Assembly (NCBI RefSeq): GCF_039062465.1
Contig: NZ_JBCLNF010000001.1
Span: 248,001 to 312,000 of the forward strand
DNA from: Parolsenella sp958406235
GTDB taxonomy: Bacteria > Actinomycetota > Coriobacteriia > Coriobacteriales > Atopobiaceae
DNA length: 64,000 nucleotides
Reading direction: 5' to 3'
Position numbers and translations under genes: made by a program. Each line of letters opens with the position of its first letter. Position 1 is the first letter of the stretch. Under the pieces are notes generated by a model. The model ran no database searches, was not told the origin of the DNA, and was given only the letters and a program-made list of their open reading frames with translations. This document shows positions 17,346 to 26,549 of this stretch, piece by piece.

Positions 17346-20204
17346 TTACCTCTTTTCCGGTGCCTGCTTGATGGCGACGCCGTTGCGATCGATGTGGTTC
17401 CTCTTGCGAACGATGGCCTTTCGGGCCTCCTCGAGGAGGAGGATGACGGGCGGCAGCAGCACCAGGAACACGAAGTCATTCAGGACGAGCGGGCTGGTGT
17501 GGAAGACGCTCTGGAAGGGCGGGAACAGCGTGATGAAGATGATGAGTGCAATCTCGAAGAGAATACCCTTGTTGATCTGCTTGTTGGAGAACAGACCCAC
17601 CGAGAAGACGGATGCGGTCTCCGTGCGGCAGTTCCAGACCTCGCCGATCTGCGTGAAGACGATGGCCGCGAGTGCCATGGTCGTCGCGCGGACGTAGATC
17701 GGATCAAGGTCGTTGCCCACGCCAAACATCTCGATGCCGGGGTGCCAGCCGTTCATGACCTGGCAGAACATGAACGCGGCGAAGGAGAACAGGGCGCCGA
17801 GCATTCCGTACCACAGGAAGGCCTTGCGCATGACCTTGCCGGAGAGCAGCGGCTCGTTGGGGTTGCGAGGCGGGTTGGCCATGACGTCAGCCTCGGGAGG
17901 CTCGGTGCCAAGACCAAGGGCGGGCAGCATGTCGGTGCCAAGGTCGATGGTGAGGATCTGCATCGTCGTGAGCGGCAGCGGCACAGCGCCACCGGAGAGC
18001 AGGTAGATCGCAGAGGGGACAGCCTCGGGCACGTTGGAGTTCAGGATATAGAGCATGAACTTCCTGATGTTCGCGTAGACCGCGCGGCCCTCTTCGATGG
18101 CGTGGACGATCGAGGCGAAGTTGTCGTCGGTCAGGATCATGTCCGCGGCCTCCTTGGCCACGTCCGTGCCGGTGATGCCCATGGCGACGCCGATGTCAGC
18201 CCTCTTGAGGGCGGGGGAGTCGTTCACGCCATCGCCGGTGACGGCGACGATCTCGCCCATCTGCTGCAGGTTCTCGACGACGCGCAGCTTCTGCTCAGGC
18301 GCCATGCGGGCGAAGACGACCTCGCCCTTCAGGGCCTCCTTGAGCTCGTCGTCAGAGGTCTTCTCGAGCTCGACGCCAGAGAAAACGCGAGGGTTCGGGC
18401 CCTGGACGATGCCGATCTTGCGGGCGATGGAGAGGGCGGTCAGGCCATAGTCACCCGTGATCATGACGACGCGGATGCCAGCACGACGGCACTCGGCCAC
18501 GGCGTCGGCGACCTCGGGCCTGGGCGGATCCTGCATGACGAGGAGGCCGACGAAGGTGAGGCCACACTCGATGTTCTCGGGCGTGTAGTCGCTCATCGAA
18601 CGGGGGATGGAAGTGTCGTCCGGGCTCAGGGGACGGTAGGCGAGGGCAAGCACGCGTAGGCCGTTGGCGGCATAGCCGTCGTTAGCGTCCATGATGCTCT
18701 TACGCATCTCGTCGCTCATCGGCATGACCTTGCCGTCAGTGCGGTAGTTGTCGGAGAGACGGACGACCTCGTTGGGAGCGCCCTTGACGAACGCAACGCG
18801 AGAGGCGCCATCGAGCGGACGCTTGAGCTGGTGGATGGTGGTCATGCGCTTGCGGCGGCTCTCGAAGGGGAGCTCTCTCACGCGAGGCATCTCGCGCTCG
18901 AGGCCCTCGAGGGAAAGGCCGGCCTTCTGTGCGCTGACGAGCAGGCAGGCCTCGGTCGGGTCGCCGAGGACGGTGTAGCGGCCACCCTCCTCGTCCGGCT
19001 CGACGAGACGGGCGTTGGAGCAAAGGGCGCCACCAGAGACGAGCAGGCGAAGCTCCTCATTGTCGGCGGCCTCCCACTTGTCCTTGCCGCAGAGAATCTC
19101 GCCCTTGGGGGCGTAGCCAACGCCGGAGACCTCGTACTCGCGGTCGCAGGTCCACAGGTGGTTAACGGTCATCTCGTTCTGGGTGAGGGTGCCGGTCTTA
19201 TCGGTGCAGATGACGCTCGTGGAGCCAAGTGCCTCGACGGAGCTCAGCTTCTTCACGAGGGCGTTGCGCTTGCTCATGCGCTGGACGGCCATGGCGAGGG
19301 ACAGCGTGACCGTGGGGAGCAGTCCCTCAGGGATGAACGCCACGACCATGCCAAGTGCGAAGATGAACGACGAGGCTAGGCCATTGCGAACAAACAGCAC
19401 GTCGAGGAGGAAGAAGACGATGCCCATGCAGAGCGCGAACAGGGTGACCTGCTTGGTCAGTCGGTCGAGCTGACGCTGGAGCGGGCTCTCGGAGTCCTCC
19501 ATGTTCTGCGTGAGGCTGGCGATCTTGCCAAACTCGGTCGCCATACCAATCTTGGTGACGACGACGCGTCCGTTGCCCTCGGAGACCGAGGTGCCGGCGA
19601 AGACGAGGTTAGGGGTCTCGGCGGCGGTAAGGTCGGCCTCGAGGACGGCGTCCGCGGTCTTCCTCACGGGGTTCGACTCGCCCGTGAGCGTCGACTGGTC
19701 GACCTGGAGGTCAGACGCGCGCACGACGCGGCCGTCCGCGGAGATCTTGTCGCCCTCGGCGAGGACCATGACGTCACCGGGGACGAGGTCCTCCGCGAGA
19801 ACCTGAGCCTGCTGGCCGTCGCGGATGACGTTGACGTAGGACGGCAGCATCTTCTTCAGAGCCTCGGTAGCCTTGTCTGCCTGGTGCTCCTGCCAAAAGC
19901 TGAAGCAACCGTTGATGAGGTTGACCAGCCAGACGGAGACGCCAAGCTCGGGCATGCCGGCCACGAAGGCGATGATGCCGGCCACCCAGAGGAGGATGGC
20001 CATAAGGTGCGTGAAGTTTGAGAGGAACGCAAGGATGGGCGACTTCTTCTTACCCGCCTGGATAAGATTCTTGCCGTACTTAGCCTGCAGTTCGCTCACT
20101 TGGTCACTCGCGAGGCCGGCTTGGCTCGTGCCTAGCGACTTGAATACCGCGTCGCTCGTGAGTGCCGCGATCTGCGGCACCTCTTCCTCGTGCGTATCGG
20201 ACAT
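17346..20204 (-). CDS. P-type cation ATPase, Na,K-ATPase (P2C)-like
   Basis: A 952-residue P-type pump in the membrane. The phosphorylated aspartate is Asp335 in ICTDKTGTLTQNEMTV. TGES in the actuator domain, MITGDYGLTA and GDGVNDSPALKRADIG are all present. The ion-site helices match the P2C group: helix 4 FIPEGLLPTVTLSLA, helix 5 LNSNVPE and helix 6 TIDLGTDMLPALGLGTEPPE. These align with the Na,K-ATPase Glu327, Ser775/Asn776/Glu779 and Asp804/Asp808 positions, so Na+/K+ exchange is more likely than Ca2+ transport, although P2A-like specificity cannot be excluded. ATG at 20204 is used; a TTG three codons earlier sits closer to AAAGGAGGG. It is co-transcribed with two RCK regulators and lies downstream of a KdpDE-like pair. 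Confidence 0.9.
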   Translation of the reverse strand: MSDTHEEEVPQIAALTSDAVFKSLGTSQAGLASDQVSELQAKYGKNLIQAGKKKSPILAFLSNFTHLMAILLWVAGIIAFVAGMPELGVSVWLVNLINGCFSFWQEHQADKATEALKKMLPSYVNVIRDGQQAQVLAEDLVPGDVMVLAEGDKISADGRVVRASDLQVDQSTLTGESNPVRKTADAVLEADLTAAETPNLVFAGTSVSEGNGRVVVTKIGMATEFGKIASLTQNMEDSESPLQRQLDRLTKQVTLFALCMGIVFFLLDVLFVRNGLASSFIFALGMVVAFIPEGLLPTVTLSLAMAVQRMSKRNALVKKLSSVEALGSTSVICTDKTGTLTQNEMTVNHLWTCDREYEVSGVGYAPKGEILCGKDKWEAADNEELRLLVSGGALCSNARLVEPDEEGGRYTVLGDPTEACLLVSAQKAGLSLEGLEREMPRVRELPFESRRKRMTTIHQLKRPLDGASRVAFVKGAPNEVVRLSDNYRTDGKVMPMSDEMRKSIMDANDGYAANGLRVLALAYRPLSPDDTSIPRSMSDYTPENIECGLTFVGLLVMQDPPRPEVADAVAECRRAGIRVVMITGDYGLTALSIARKIGIVQGPNPRVFSGVELEKTSDDELKEALKGEVVFARMAPEQKLRVVENLQQMGEIVAVTGDGVNDSPALKRADIGVAMGITGTDVAKEAADMILTDDNFASIVHAIEEGRAVYANIRKFMLYILNSNVPEAVPSAIYLLSGGAVPLPLTTMQILTIDLGTDMLPALGLGTEPPEADVMANPPRNPNEPLLSGKVMRKAFLWYGMLGALFSFAAFMFCQVMNGWHPGIEMFGVGNDLDPIYVRATTMALAAIVFTQIGEVWNCRTETASVFSVGLFSNKQINKGILFEIALIIFITLFPPFQSVFHTSPLVLNDFVFLVLLPPVILLLEEARKAIVRKRNHIDRNGVAIKQAPEKR

Positions 20205-20376
20205 GGTGTTCAAGGACCCTCCTTTCCTTGTTCGCGCACGCGTTTTCTGACGCGTGCGACCGACGGTTGTTTCACCGTTGCAAGGGGAGAATATCCTCGC
20301 GATGACACTGGCTTTCAGTCTTTTTTGGGTGCGCGCAATTCCACACCTCACAGGCATAAAGTGTGCGTGAAGGTGA

Positions 20377-20395
20377 CCTAAAGATAGCCTAAAGA
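20377..20395. promoter_or_regulatory. Candidate response-regulator binding site (11-bp-period direct repeat)
   Basis: CCTAAAGA at 20377-20384 is repeated exactly at 20388-20395. An 11-bp centre-to-centre direct repeat is the usual layout for OmpR/PhoB/KdpE-family dimers. It lies in the 308-bp gap between the response-regulator gene and the P-type ATPase, about 170 bp before the ATPase start. Nothing else in this gap can be supported as a gene. Confidence 0.45.
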
Positions 20396-20512
20396 CCGAG
20401 GTAAAGCGTTTATTACGTCCTTATATGCCTTGTTCACATATGTGCAGGCGCGAAGCTTGCAGGTCGAGCTCGAGCCTACTCGCGATTCGGCTCGAACCAC
20501 CAGCCAAAAGCC

Positions 20513-21229
20513 CTATTCGTCCGCGACGCGCATCATGCGGTAGCCCACGCCAATGTGCGTTTGGATGTAGCGCGGGTGAACCGGGTCGGGTTCGATCTTC
20601 TTGCGGAGGGTTCCCATAAAGACGCGGAGCGAGGCAAGGTCCGCCTGGTGATTGTTGCCCCAGACCTCGTGCAGGATGAAGCTGTGCGTGAGGACCTTGT
20701 CGACGTTGTGCGACAGAAGGCAAAGGAGCTTGTATTCGATGGGCGTCAGGTGCAGTTCTCCGTCGCCGAGGTATGCGATGCCTGCCGTGTAGTCGATTCG
20801 CAGGTCGCCGTTCTGGAATGTCGAAGGCTCTTGCCCTTGCGCGGGTGACTGATAGTTGAGTCGGCGTAGCGTCGTGCGGATTCGCGCCAGCAGCTCGCCT
20901 ACGGAGAAGGGCTTGGTGAGGTAGTCGTCCGCGCCTGCGTCGAGCGCGCCGATCTTGTCGGCATCTTCGCTCCTCGCAGAGACGACGATGATGGGCATCT
21001 GAGACCAGCTGCGAATGGCACGGACGACCTCGATGCCGTCGATGTCGGGAAGCCCGAGATCGAGGAGGACCACGTCCGGCGCGCTCGAGGCGGACGCCGC
21101 GATGGCGCCTCTCCCGGTGCTCTCGCTGAGATGGCGAAATCCCTGTGTGTCGAGAGTCGTCAGGATGAGGTTCCTGATCGTTGGGTCATCCTCGACAACG
21201 AGAATCGTGGGACTCGATTCAGTCGGCAT
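20513..21229 (-). CDS. OmpR-family response regulator, KdpE-like
   Basis: A 238-residue regulator with a receiver domain (acidic pair at 14-15, phosphoacceptor Asp57 in DVVLLDLGLPDIDG, KPF switch lysine) and a C-terminal winged helix ending GVGYRMM. The ATG at 21229 is chosen because the receiver domain begins right after it and AAGGAGCC precedes it. It overlaps the kinase gene by 11 nt. KdpE is the best match by family and by its KdpD-like partner. No kdpFABC genes are here, so the likely targets are the P-type ATPase and trkA genes immediately downstream. Confidence 0.9.
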   Translation of the reverse strand: MPTESSPTILVVEDDPTIRNLILTTLDTQGFRHLSESTGRGAIAASASSAPDVVLLDLGLPDIDGIEVVRAIRSWSQMPIIVVSARSEDADKIGALDAGADDYLTKPFSVGELLARIRTTLRRLNYQSPAQGQEPSTFQNGDLRIDYTAGIAYLGDGELHLTPIEYKLLCLLSHNVDKVLTHSFILHEVWGNNHQADLASLRVFMGTLRKKIEPDPVHPRYIQTHIGVGYRMMRVADE

Positions 21230-22850
21230 CTTCCGAGGCTCCTTCCGTGAGCTCATAGCGTGGCAGCGCGAACTCGAACGCGCATCCGTGGGGAATAGCG
21301 TCCCTAACGACGATGCTACCCCCATGTGCCTCCACAATCGACTTGCAAAGGGAGAGGCCAAGCCCGACGCTTCGCTTGGAATCCGCGAGCGCCCGGCCGA
21401 TTGTATAGAAGGATTCGAAGACATGCGCCTTATCGCCATCTTTGATGCCGGGCCCATCATCTTCGACCCTGACAATGGCCTCGTTACCTTGCGAGTACGT
21501 TGAGACGCGGATGGTCGAACCCGCCAGCGTGTGGGTTACGGCGTTGTTCACCAGGTTGACCACGACCTGGACAATCAGCTTGGCATCCACTTTGACGAGG
21601 AGGAGGTCCTCACACGGCTCGATATCCAGACGATGCTGGCAGATGTCTGGATTGGCGTGGCGCAACGCCTCCTCGATGATGTCGTCGAGGAGCTCTACGG
21701 TGGTATTTAGCTGGACATTCCCATTTTCGAGGCGAGTGATGGCGAGGAGGTTCTCAACGGTGGCGTTCAGCCAGTTCGCGTCGGATCGAATGTCTCGGAG
21801 CAGCTCTCCGCGCTTGTCCGCGCTCAGCGCATCTCCGTCCGAGAGCAGAACGTCGGCGTTTCCCGAGATTGCCGTGAGCGGAGTGCGCAGGTCGTGCGAA
21901 ATCGAGCGGAGGAGGTTGGCGCGAAGCTGCTCGTTCTTGGCAAGCACGGCGGCCTCCTCGCGCTGCTCTAGCGCCTGGATACGGTTGAGCGCGAGAGACG
22001 CTTCACCCACAACTGCCTCCGCCTCGTTTTGCTCGGCGGGGAGTGGCGTCTTATTGCCAAGGCAGGCACCCATTACGCCGATAACCTTGTCGTCCGAGAT
22101 GACCGGCAGATAATAGCCGCTTGCGGAGGGGAAACAGCCGGTCCCGGCACCGACCGCGCCTCTGTTCTCCATAGCCCTACGAGCCATGGGAGTCTCGACG
22201 ATTGGCTCTGTCTGCGTTGCCGAGACAGCGGAGAAGTGTCTTTGGGGAGCAAAGCCCGAGATGCCCTCGGCATACCAGATGACTTCGGCTTCGAGCAGCT
22301 TGGACAGCTGGGCGCCAATCGCATCTATGATCTGCTCGCGCGTAGAGCACCTGCGCAGCGCTTCGTCCGCTTCGAGGATGATCTGCGTCCTTCGATATGC
22401 GAGCTGTGAGGCGTGGACTTCGCGTCTGAGCGTCACGGCAACGGTACTGGCAATGAATGCGACCACGAACATAACTGCGAACGTCGCGGGATAGGTCCTG
22501 CCCCAGGCGGTGAGCGAGAAGCGCGGGTGAGTGAAGAAGAAGTTATAGAACAGGACCGCGAGGGCGGAGGCCACGAGGCAGTGGAGGCGTCCCACGGTGA
22601 GGAGCGAGACGCAGAGAACGGCCAAGACATACGTGATGACTATGCATGCTTCCATGTCGAGGCCGTAGAAGATGGCGCCAAGAACCGTGGCAAGCACCAT
22701 CGTCAGGAAGACGATAAGCGTGTCGGTCGCGAAGCGCTTGAGCGTGGGCTTATCGGACCACGCGAAAACCCTCTGCTCGAACCACGAGACTATGCTCCAA
22801 TTTGAGCACGGGCTTGCCATGTCGTCCCCATTCGTTTTTCGCCCTATCAC
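21219..22850 (-). CDS. Sensor histidine kinase, truncated KdpD type
   Basis: A 543-residue kinase equal to the C-terminal half of KdpD. It has closely spaced transmembrane helices (about residues 38-145, DUF4118), a GAF-like region (about 165-290), a HisKA domain with His319 in SISHDLRTPLTAISG, and a HATPase_c domain (NAVTHT, DDGPGIKDGD, VGLGLSLCKSIVEAHGG). The N-terminal KdpD sensor (USP/Walker) domain of about 350 residues is absent, so it probably cannot sense as full-length KdpD does. The start is uncertain: GTG 22850 or ATG 22820. Confidence 0.88.
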   Translation of the reverse strand: MIGRKTNGDDMASPCSNWSIVSWFEQRVFAWSDKPTLKRFATDTLIVFLTMVLATVLGAIFYGLDMEACIVITYVLAVLCVSLLTVGRLHCLVASALAVLFYNFFFTHPRFSLTAWGRTYPATFAVMFVVAFIASTVAVTLRREVHASQLAYRRTQIILEADEALRRCSTREQIIDAIGAQLSKLLEAEVIWYAEGISGFAPQRHFSAVSATQTEPIVETPMARRAMENRGAVGAGTGCFPSASGYYLPVISDDKVIGVMGACLGNKTPLPAEQNEAEAVVGEASLALNRIQALEQREEAAVLAKNEQLRANLLRSISHDLRTPLTAISGNADVLLSDGDALSADKRGELLRDIRSDANWLNATVENLLAITRLENGNVQLNTTVELLDDIIEEALRHANPDICQHRLDIEPCEDLLLVKVDAKLIVQVVVNLVNNAVTHTLAGSTIRVSTYSQGNEAIVRVEDDGPGIKDGDKAHVFESFYTIGRALADSKRSVGLGLSLCKSIVEAHGGSIVVRDAIPHGCAFEFALPRYELTEGASEDAD

Positions 22851-22892
22851 GAGCTTGCCCTTTCTGCTTTCCTTCGAAATAAGTCGTAATTA

Positions 22893-23681
22893 TTAGAATA
22901 GGCAGGCGTCAATCAGGTCCTTGGCTCTGAGCGTCTCAAGCCATGTATCCGGTATTCCCTCAATACCATAGACGATGCCGGCAAGCGCCCCGGCCACCGC
23001 GCCGGTCGTGTCGGTGTCGTCTCCCAGGTTGACTGCCATGAGCACGCACTCCGCAAAGCTCTCGGTGTTGGCGAGGCACCACTGGGCTGCCTCATGGGTG
23101 TCTCTGACAAAACCGCCGGAGCGGATGTCGCTGCGATCCTTGCTGACATTGACGCCGTGGGCAGCGGCGACATCGCGTGGGGTGGCGCCCGCTATGAGCT
23201 CGCGTGCCGCATGGACCATGCCTACGCAGGTTTCGGTTGAGACCCTGTGTGCGTGGGTAATTGCAGAGACGGCGCGAATCTCGTCGTCGGTGGCGCTTGT
23301 GAAGGCAAGCGGGACCGTTCTCATGAGCGATCCGTTGCCGTTGTCACGCTCGCCCGAGAGGCCCGTACCACGCTTGAGCGCAAGAATCGTGGTGTTGCCG
23401 ATATCGAACAGCCTGTCACAGGTGTAGGCATCGTCACGGTACCAGGAAACGAAGCGTCTCCGAATGTCGTCCGTGTCAATACGTCCGAGCTCACGATAGC
23501 TGTCGCATATGGCGAGCGCCATCGAGGTGTCATCGCTCCAGGTGCCCGCCGGTTGGTGGTGGGTGCCGTAGCCAACCATGTCTGAACATTCATAGCTGTC
23601 GCGAGGACGGAATTCGAAAGGCACCCCAAGGGCGTCACCGATGGCCTGGCCATATACGCAGTCTCTAAGCGTTGCAGTCAT
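22893..23681 (-). CDS. ADP-ribosylglycohydrolase family protein
   Basis: A 262-residue all-helical DraG/ARH-type enzyme that removes ADP-ribose from proteins or other conjugates using two Mg2+. The N-terminal GDALGVPFEF, the metal-binding WSDDTSMALAI and the C-terminal NLGDDTDTTGAVAGALAG are the family's ligand motifs. The start at 23681 has AAAGGCGGG upstream and begins MTATLRDCVYGQAIGDALG. It lies 42 bp before the kinase gene on the same strand, but no ADP-ribosyltransferase is nearby, so the target is unknown. It could be an ADP-ribose or arginine-conjugate salvage enzyme. Confidence 0.88.
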   Translation of the reverse strand: MTATLRDCVYGQAIGDALGVPFEFRPRDSYECSDMVGYGTHHQPAGTWSDDTSMALAICDSYRELGRIDTDDIRRRFVSWYRDDAYTCDRLFDIGNTTILALKRGTGLSGERDNGNGSLMRTVPLAFTSATDDEIRAVSAITHAHRVSTETCVGMVHAARELIAGATPRDVAAAHGVNVSKDRSDIRSGGFVRDTHEAAQWCLANTESFAECVLMAVNLGDDTDTTGAVAGALAGIVYGIEGIPDTWLETLRAKDLIDACLF

Positions 23682-23969
23682 GGTATCCCGCCTTTCTTCG
23701 AGGCCGCATGCAAACGGACGTCCCGAACTCCTCTCATCGGACCGGTCTTGATGGTAGACCAAATCGCGCGATTAATAGCATGAAGGGGAGGGCTCCCAGT
23801 CGCTGCTCGTTCAGACGAGAGGACGCTCAGATACCCTCCCCCTATTGGCCGCGAACAGTCCTTACGCTCCCGGGCCGCGCGACGGCGCTCTCGCGATACA
23901 ATGTCACGCGGCTCATTCGCCTGCGGCCGGCCCATTTGCCGACGCACGTCCTAAGAAGAGGTTCCACAT

Positions 23970-25583
23970 ATGGCAGACAAGCCCTCGTACTTCGTCACCA
24001 CCCCCATCTACTACGTCAACGCCGACCCGCACCTCGGCACCGCGTACTCCACCATCCTGGCCGACGTCCAGGCTCGTTACCGTCGCGCCGCCGGCTATAA
24101 CGTCAAGTTCCTGACCGGCATGGACGAGCACGGCGAGAAGGTGGCCGAGGCTGCCGAGAAGCACGGCATGACCCCGCAGGAGTGGACTGACTCCCAGGCC
24201 CCGCACTTCAAGGACCTCTGGAAGAAGCTCGAGATTTCCAACGACGATTTCATCCGCACCACCGAGCCGCGCCAGTACAAGGCCGTGCAGTACCTCTGGG
24301 AGCGCATGAAGGAGTCCGGCTATCTCTACAAGGGTAGCTATGACGGTTGGTACTGCGTGCCCGATGAGACCTATTTCACCGAGACCCAGGTCGAGAAGGG
24401 CGACGAGGAGAACGGCACCCCCGGCGCCCACCTCTGCCCGGATTGCCATCGCCCGCTCGAGCGCGTGAAGGAGGAGAGCTACTTCTTCAAGCTCTCCGCG
24501 TTCCAGGATCGCCTCCTCAAGCTCTATGACGAGCACCCTGACTTCGTCCAGCCGGACTTCCGCATGAACGAGGTGCGCAGCTTCGTCGAGGGCGGCCTGA
24601 ATGACCTCTCCGTCTCCCGCACGAGCTTCGATTGGGGCATCCCCGTTCCGTTCGATGACGGTCACGTCACCTACGTTTGGTTCGACGCCCTCCTCAATTA
24701 CATGACGTCTGTTGGCTACGGCGTCGATACCCCCGAGGCGAAGGCCGAGTTTGCCTACCGTTGGCCCGCGAACACGCATATCGTTGGCAAGGACATCATT
24801 CGCTTCCACTGCGTGATTTGGCCTGCCATGCTCATGGCCATTGGCGAGGCCCTTCCCGAGCATGTCTTTGCCCACGGCTTCCTCACGGTCCGCAACTCGG
24901 AGACCGGTAAGGCCGAGAAGATGTCCAAGAGCCGCGGCAACGCCATCGCCCCGCACGAGGTCATCGACCTTCTCGGCGTCGAGGGCTATCGCTACTACTT
25001 CATGACCGATGTCGTGCCTGGCACGGATGGCGCCATTAGCTTCGAGCGTATGGAGCAGGTCTACAACGCTGACCTCGCGAACAGCTGGGGTAACCTCATC
25101 AGCCGCTCTGCCAACATGAGCGTGAAGTACTTCGACGGCTGCGCTCCTGCCAAGCCCGCGAGCGCCAACGCCTTCGCCAACCCGCTCGCCGAGGTCGCAG
25201 ACGGCATCTTCGAGCGCTACTCCGCGCGCATGGACGTCTTCGACTACGCTGGCGCTAAGGACGAGGTCATGGCGCTCGTCCACGCGGCAAACCACTACAT
25301 CGAGGACTCCGAGCCCTGGAGCCTCGCCAAGGATCCCGCCAAGGCTGACGAGCTCGCCTTCGTGATCTACAACCTGCTCGAGGCCATCCGCATCTCCGCG
25401 CACCTGCTTGCGCCCTTTATGCCCGAGACCAGCGCCGAGGCCCTCCGCCGCATCGGCGCCGAGTCTGAGGCCGGCACCGATGACCTCTCCGGCGCTTGCG
25501 CCTGGGGCGGCCTGGCCGGTGGCACTCCCGTCGAGAAGGGTGAGGCCCTCTTCCCGCGCCTCAAGCTCGACGAGGACAAGTAA
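23970..25583 (+). CDS. metG: Methionyl-tRNA synthetase
   Basis: A 537-residue class I synthetase charging tRNA-Met. It has TPIYYVNADPHLGTAYS (HIGH-type motif at 21-24), a zinc-knuckle region with CPDCHRPL, the KMSKS loop at 317-321 (AEKMSKSRGN) and a helical anticodon domain. The extra C-terminal tRNA-binding domain found in many MetG proteins is missing, giving the short form. AAGAGG precedes the ATG. The gene is followed by a clear terminator (25604-25645), although rsmA and tatD, common metG neighbours, come next. Confidence 0.97.
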   Translation: MADKPSYFVTTPIYYVNADPHLGTAYSTILADVQARYRRAAGYNVKFLTGMDEHGEKVAEAAEKHGMTPQEWTDSQAPHFKDLWKKLEISNDDFIRTTEPRQYKAVQYLWERMKESGYLYKGSYDGWYCVPDETYFTETQVEKGDEENGTPGAHLCPDCHRPLERVKEESYFFKLSAFQDRLLKLYDEHPDFVQPDFRMNEVRSFVEGGLNDLSVSRTSFDWGIPVPFDDGHVTYVWFDALLNYMTSVGYGVDTPEAKAEFAYRWPANTHIVGKDIIRFHCVIWPAMLMAIGEALPEHVFAHGFLTVRNSETGKAEKMSKSRGNAIAPHEVIDLLGVEGYRYYFMTDVVPGTDGAISFERMEQVYNADLANSWGNLISRSANMSVKYFDGCAPAKPASANAFANPLAEVADGIFERYSARMDVFDYAGAKDEVMALVHAANHYIEDSEPWSLAKDPAKADELAFVIYNLLEAIRISAHLLAPFMPETSAEALRRIGAESEAGTDDLSGACAWGGLAGGTPVEKGEALFPRLKLDEDK

Positions 25584-25603
25584 TCTAGCTCTTTGACGCT
25601 GTG

Positions 25604-25645
25604 CCCGCGGCCGCCCGGCTTGCCCTGGCGGCCGCGGGTGCTCTT
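25604..25645 (+). terminator. Terminator after metG
   Basis: CCCGCGGCCGCC (25604-25615) and GGCGGCCGCGGG (25627-25638) are a perfect 12-bp stem with an 11-nt loop, followed by TGCTCTTTTG. It lies only 17 bp before the rsmA start, so rsmA is either read through or has a promoter inside this hairpin. Confidence 0.75.
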
Positions 25646-25661
25646 TTGATTGGACGGTCAA

Positions 25662-26549
25662 ATGACCACATCCCCGCTTGCAAGCCCGGCCGCTACGAGG
25701 GGCCTGCTGGAGGAGTTTGGCCTGGCGACCAAGCATCGCCTGGGGCAGAACTTCCTTATCGACAATCACGTGATCGAGCGCATCATGTCCCTTGCCGAGC
25801 TGGATGGCAGCGAGCGCGTGCTCGAGGTCGGTCCCGGCATCGGCACCCTCACGCTCGCCCTCTTGAGCGAGGCTTCGCGCGTTGTCTCCGTGGAGGCAGA
25901 CCCAGAGCTCGAGCCTGTTCTCGAGGCTCACGCGGAGGAACACGATGGTTTCGCCTTCATCATGGGCGATGCGCTCAAGGTGACACCGGCGAAGATTGCC
26001 GAGGCTGCCGGTGGCGAGCCCACGGTATTCGTCGCGAACCTTCCCTATAACGTTGCCGCTACGATCATCCTCCAGTTCTTCCAGACGATGCCTGCCCTTA
26101 AGCGCGCCGTCGTCATGGTGCAGAAGGAGGTCGCGGATCGTATTGCGGCGGCACCGGGCAACCGCACCTATGGAGGCTATACGGCCAAGCTCGGGCTTTA
26201 TGGCCACGTTACTGGTCGCTTCGAGGTTCCGCCGCGTTGCTTCATGCCGGCGCCGCACGTTGATTCCGCTGTCGTGCGCATCGATCGCGGGGGCGTCGAG
26301 CTTCCTGACGGAATTGATGCCGAGGCCGTCTCTTGCGTGATCGACGCCGCCTTTGGACAGCGGAGGAAGACCATCCGCAACTCCATGGGCTCGAACGGGT
26401 TCGATAAGGCCATGCTTGACGAGTCGTTCCCGGTCGCCGGCGTGGATCCGAGCGCGCGTGCGGAGACCCTCTCGACGACAGATTTCGTTCGCCTGACGGC
26501 CGCGCTCGCCCAATCTGTGCCCGCTACGGGGAAGAGCGAAGCTCGATGA
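25662..26549 (+). CDS. rsmA: 16S rRNA adenine dimethyltransferase
   Basis: A 295-residue KsgA/RsmA enzyme that dimethylates A1518 and A1519 of 16S rRNA. It shows LGQNFLID, the SAM loop VLEVGPGIGTLT, and the catalytic NLPYNVAA (N-L-P-Y). ATG 25662 is used with GGACGG a few bases upstream; a TTG four codons earlier lies inside the terminator region. The stop overlaps the tatD start by 4 nt. Gene order metG-rsmA-tatD is a rearranged version of the usual metG-tatD-rsmA string. Confidence 0.95.
   Translation: MTTSPLASPAATRGLLEEFGLATKHRLGQNFLIDNHVIERIMSLAELDGSERVLEVGPGIGTLTLALLSEASRVVSVEADPELEPVLEAHAEEHDGFAFIMGDALKVTPAKIAEAAGGEPTVFVANLPYNVAATIILQFFQTMPALKRAVVMVQKEVADRIAAAPGNRTYGGYTAKLGLYGHVTGRFEVPPRCFMPAPHVDSAVVRIDRGGVELPDGIDAEAVSCVIDAAFGQRRKTIRNSMGSNGFDKAMLDESFPVAGVDPSARAETLSTTDFVRLTAALAQSVPATGKSEAR

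Noticed and set aside
20460..20512. tRNA T-arm-like sequence (GGTTCGAGCC on the minus strand)
   Set aside because: No acceptor stem, anticodon arm or D-arm can be folded around it; it is part of a simple hairpin after the response-regulator gene.
17346..22850. A kdpFABC operon
   Set aside because: The pump has P2C-type ion-site helices and is not KdpB; no KdpA, KdpC or KdpF gene is present, although the two-component genes are KdpDE-like.
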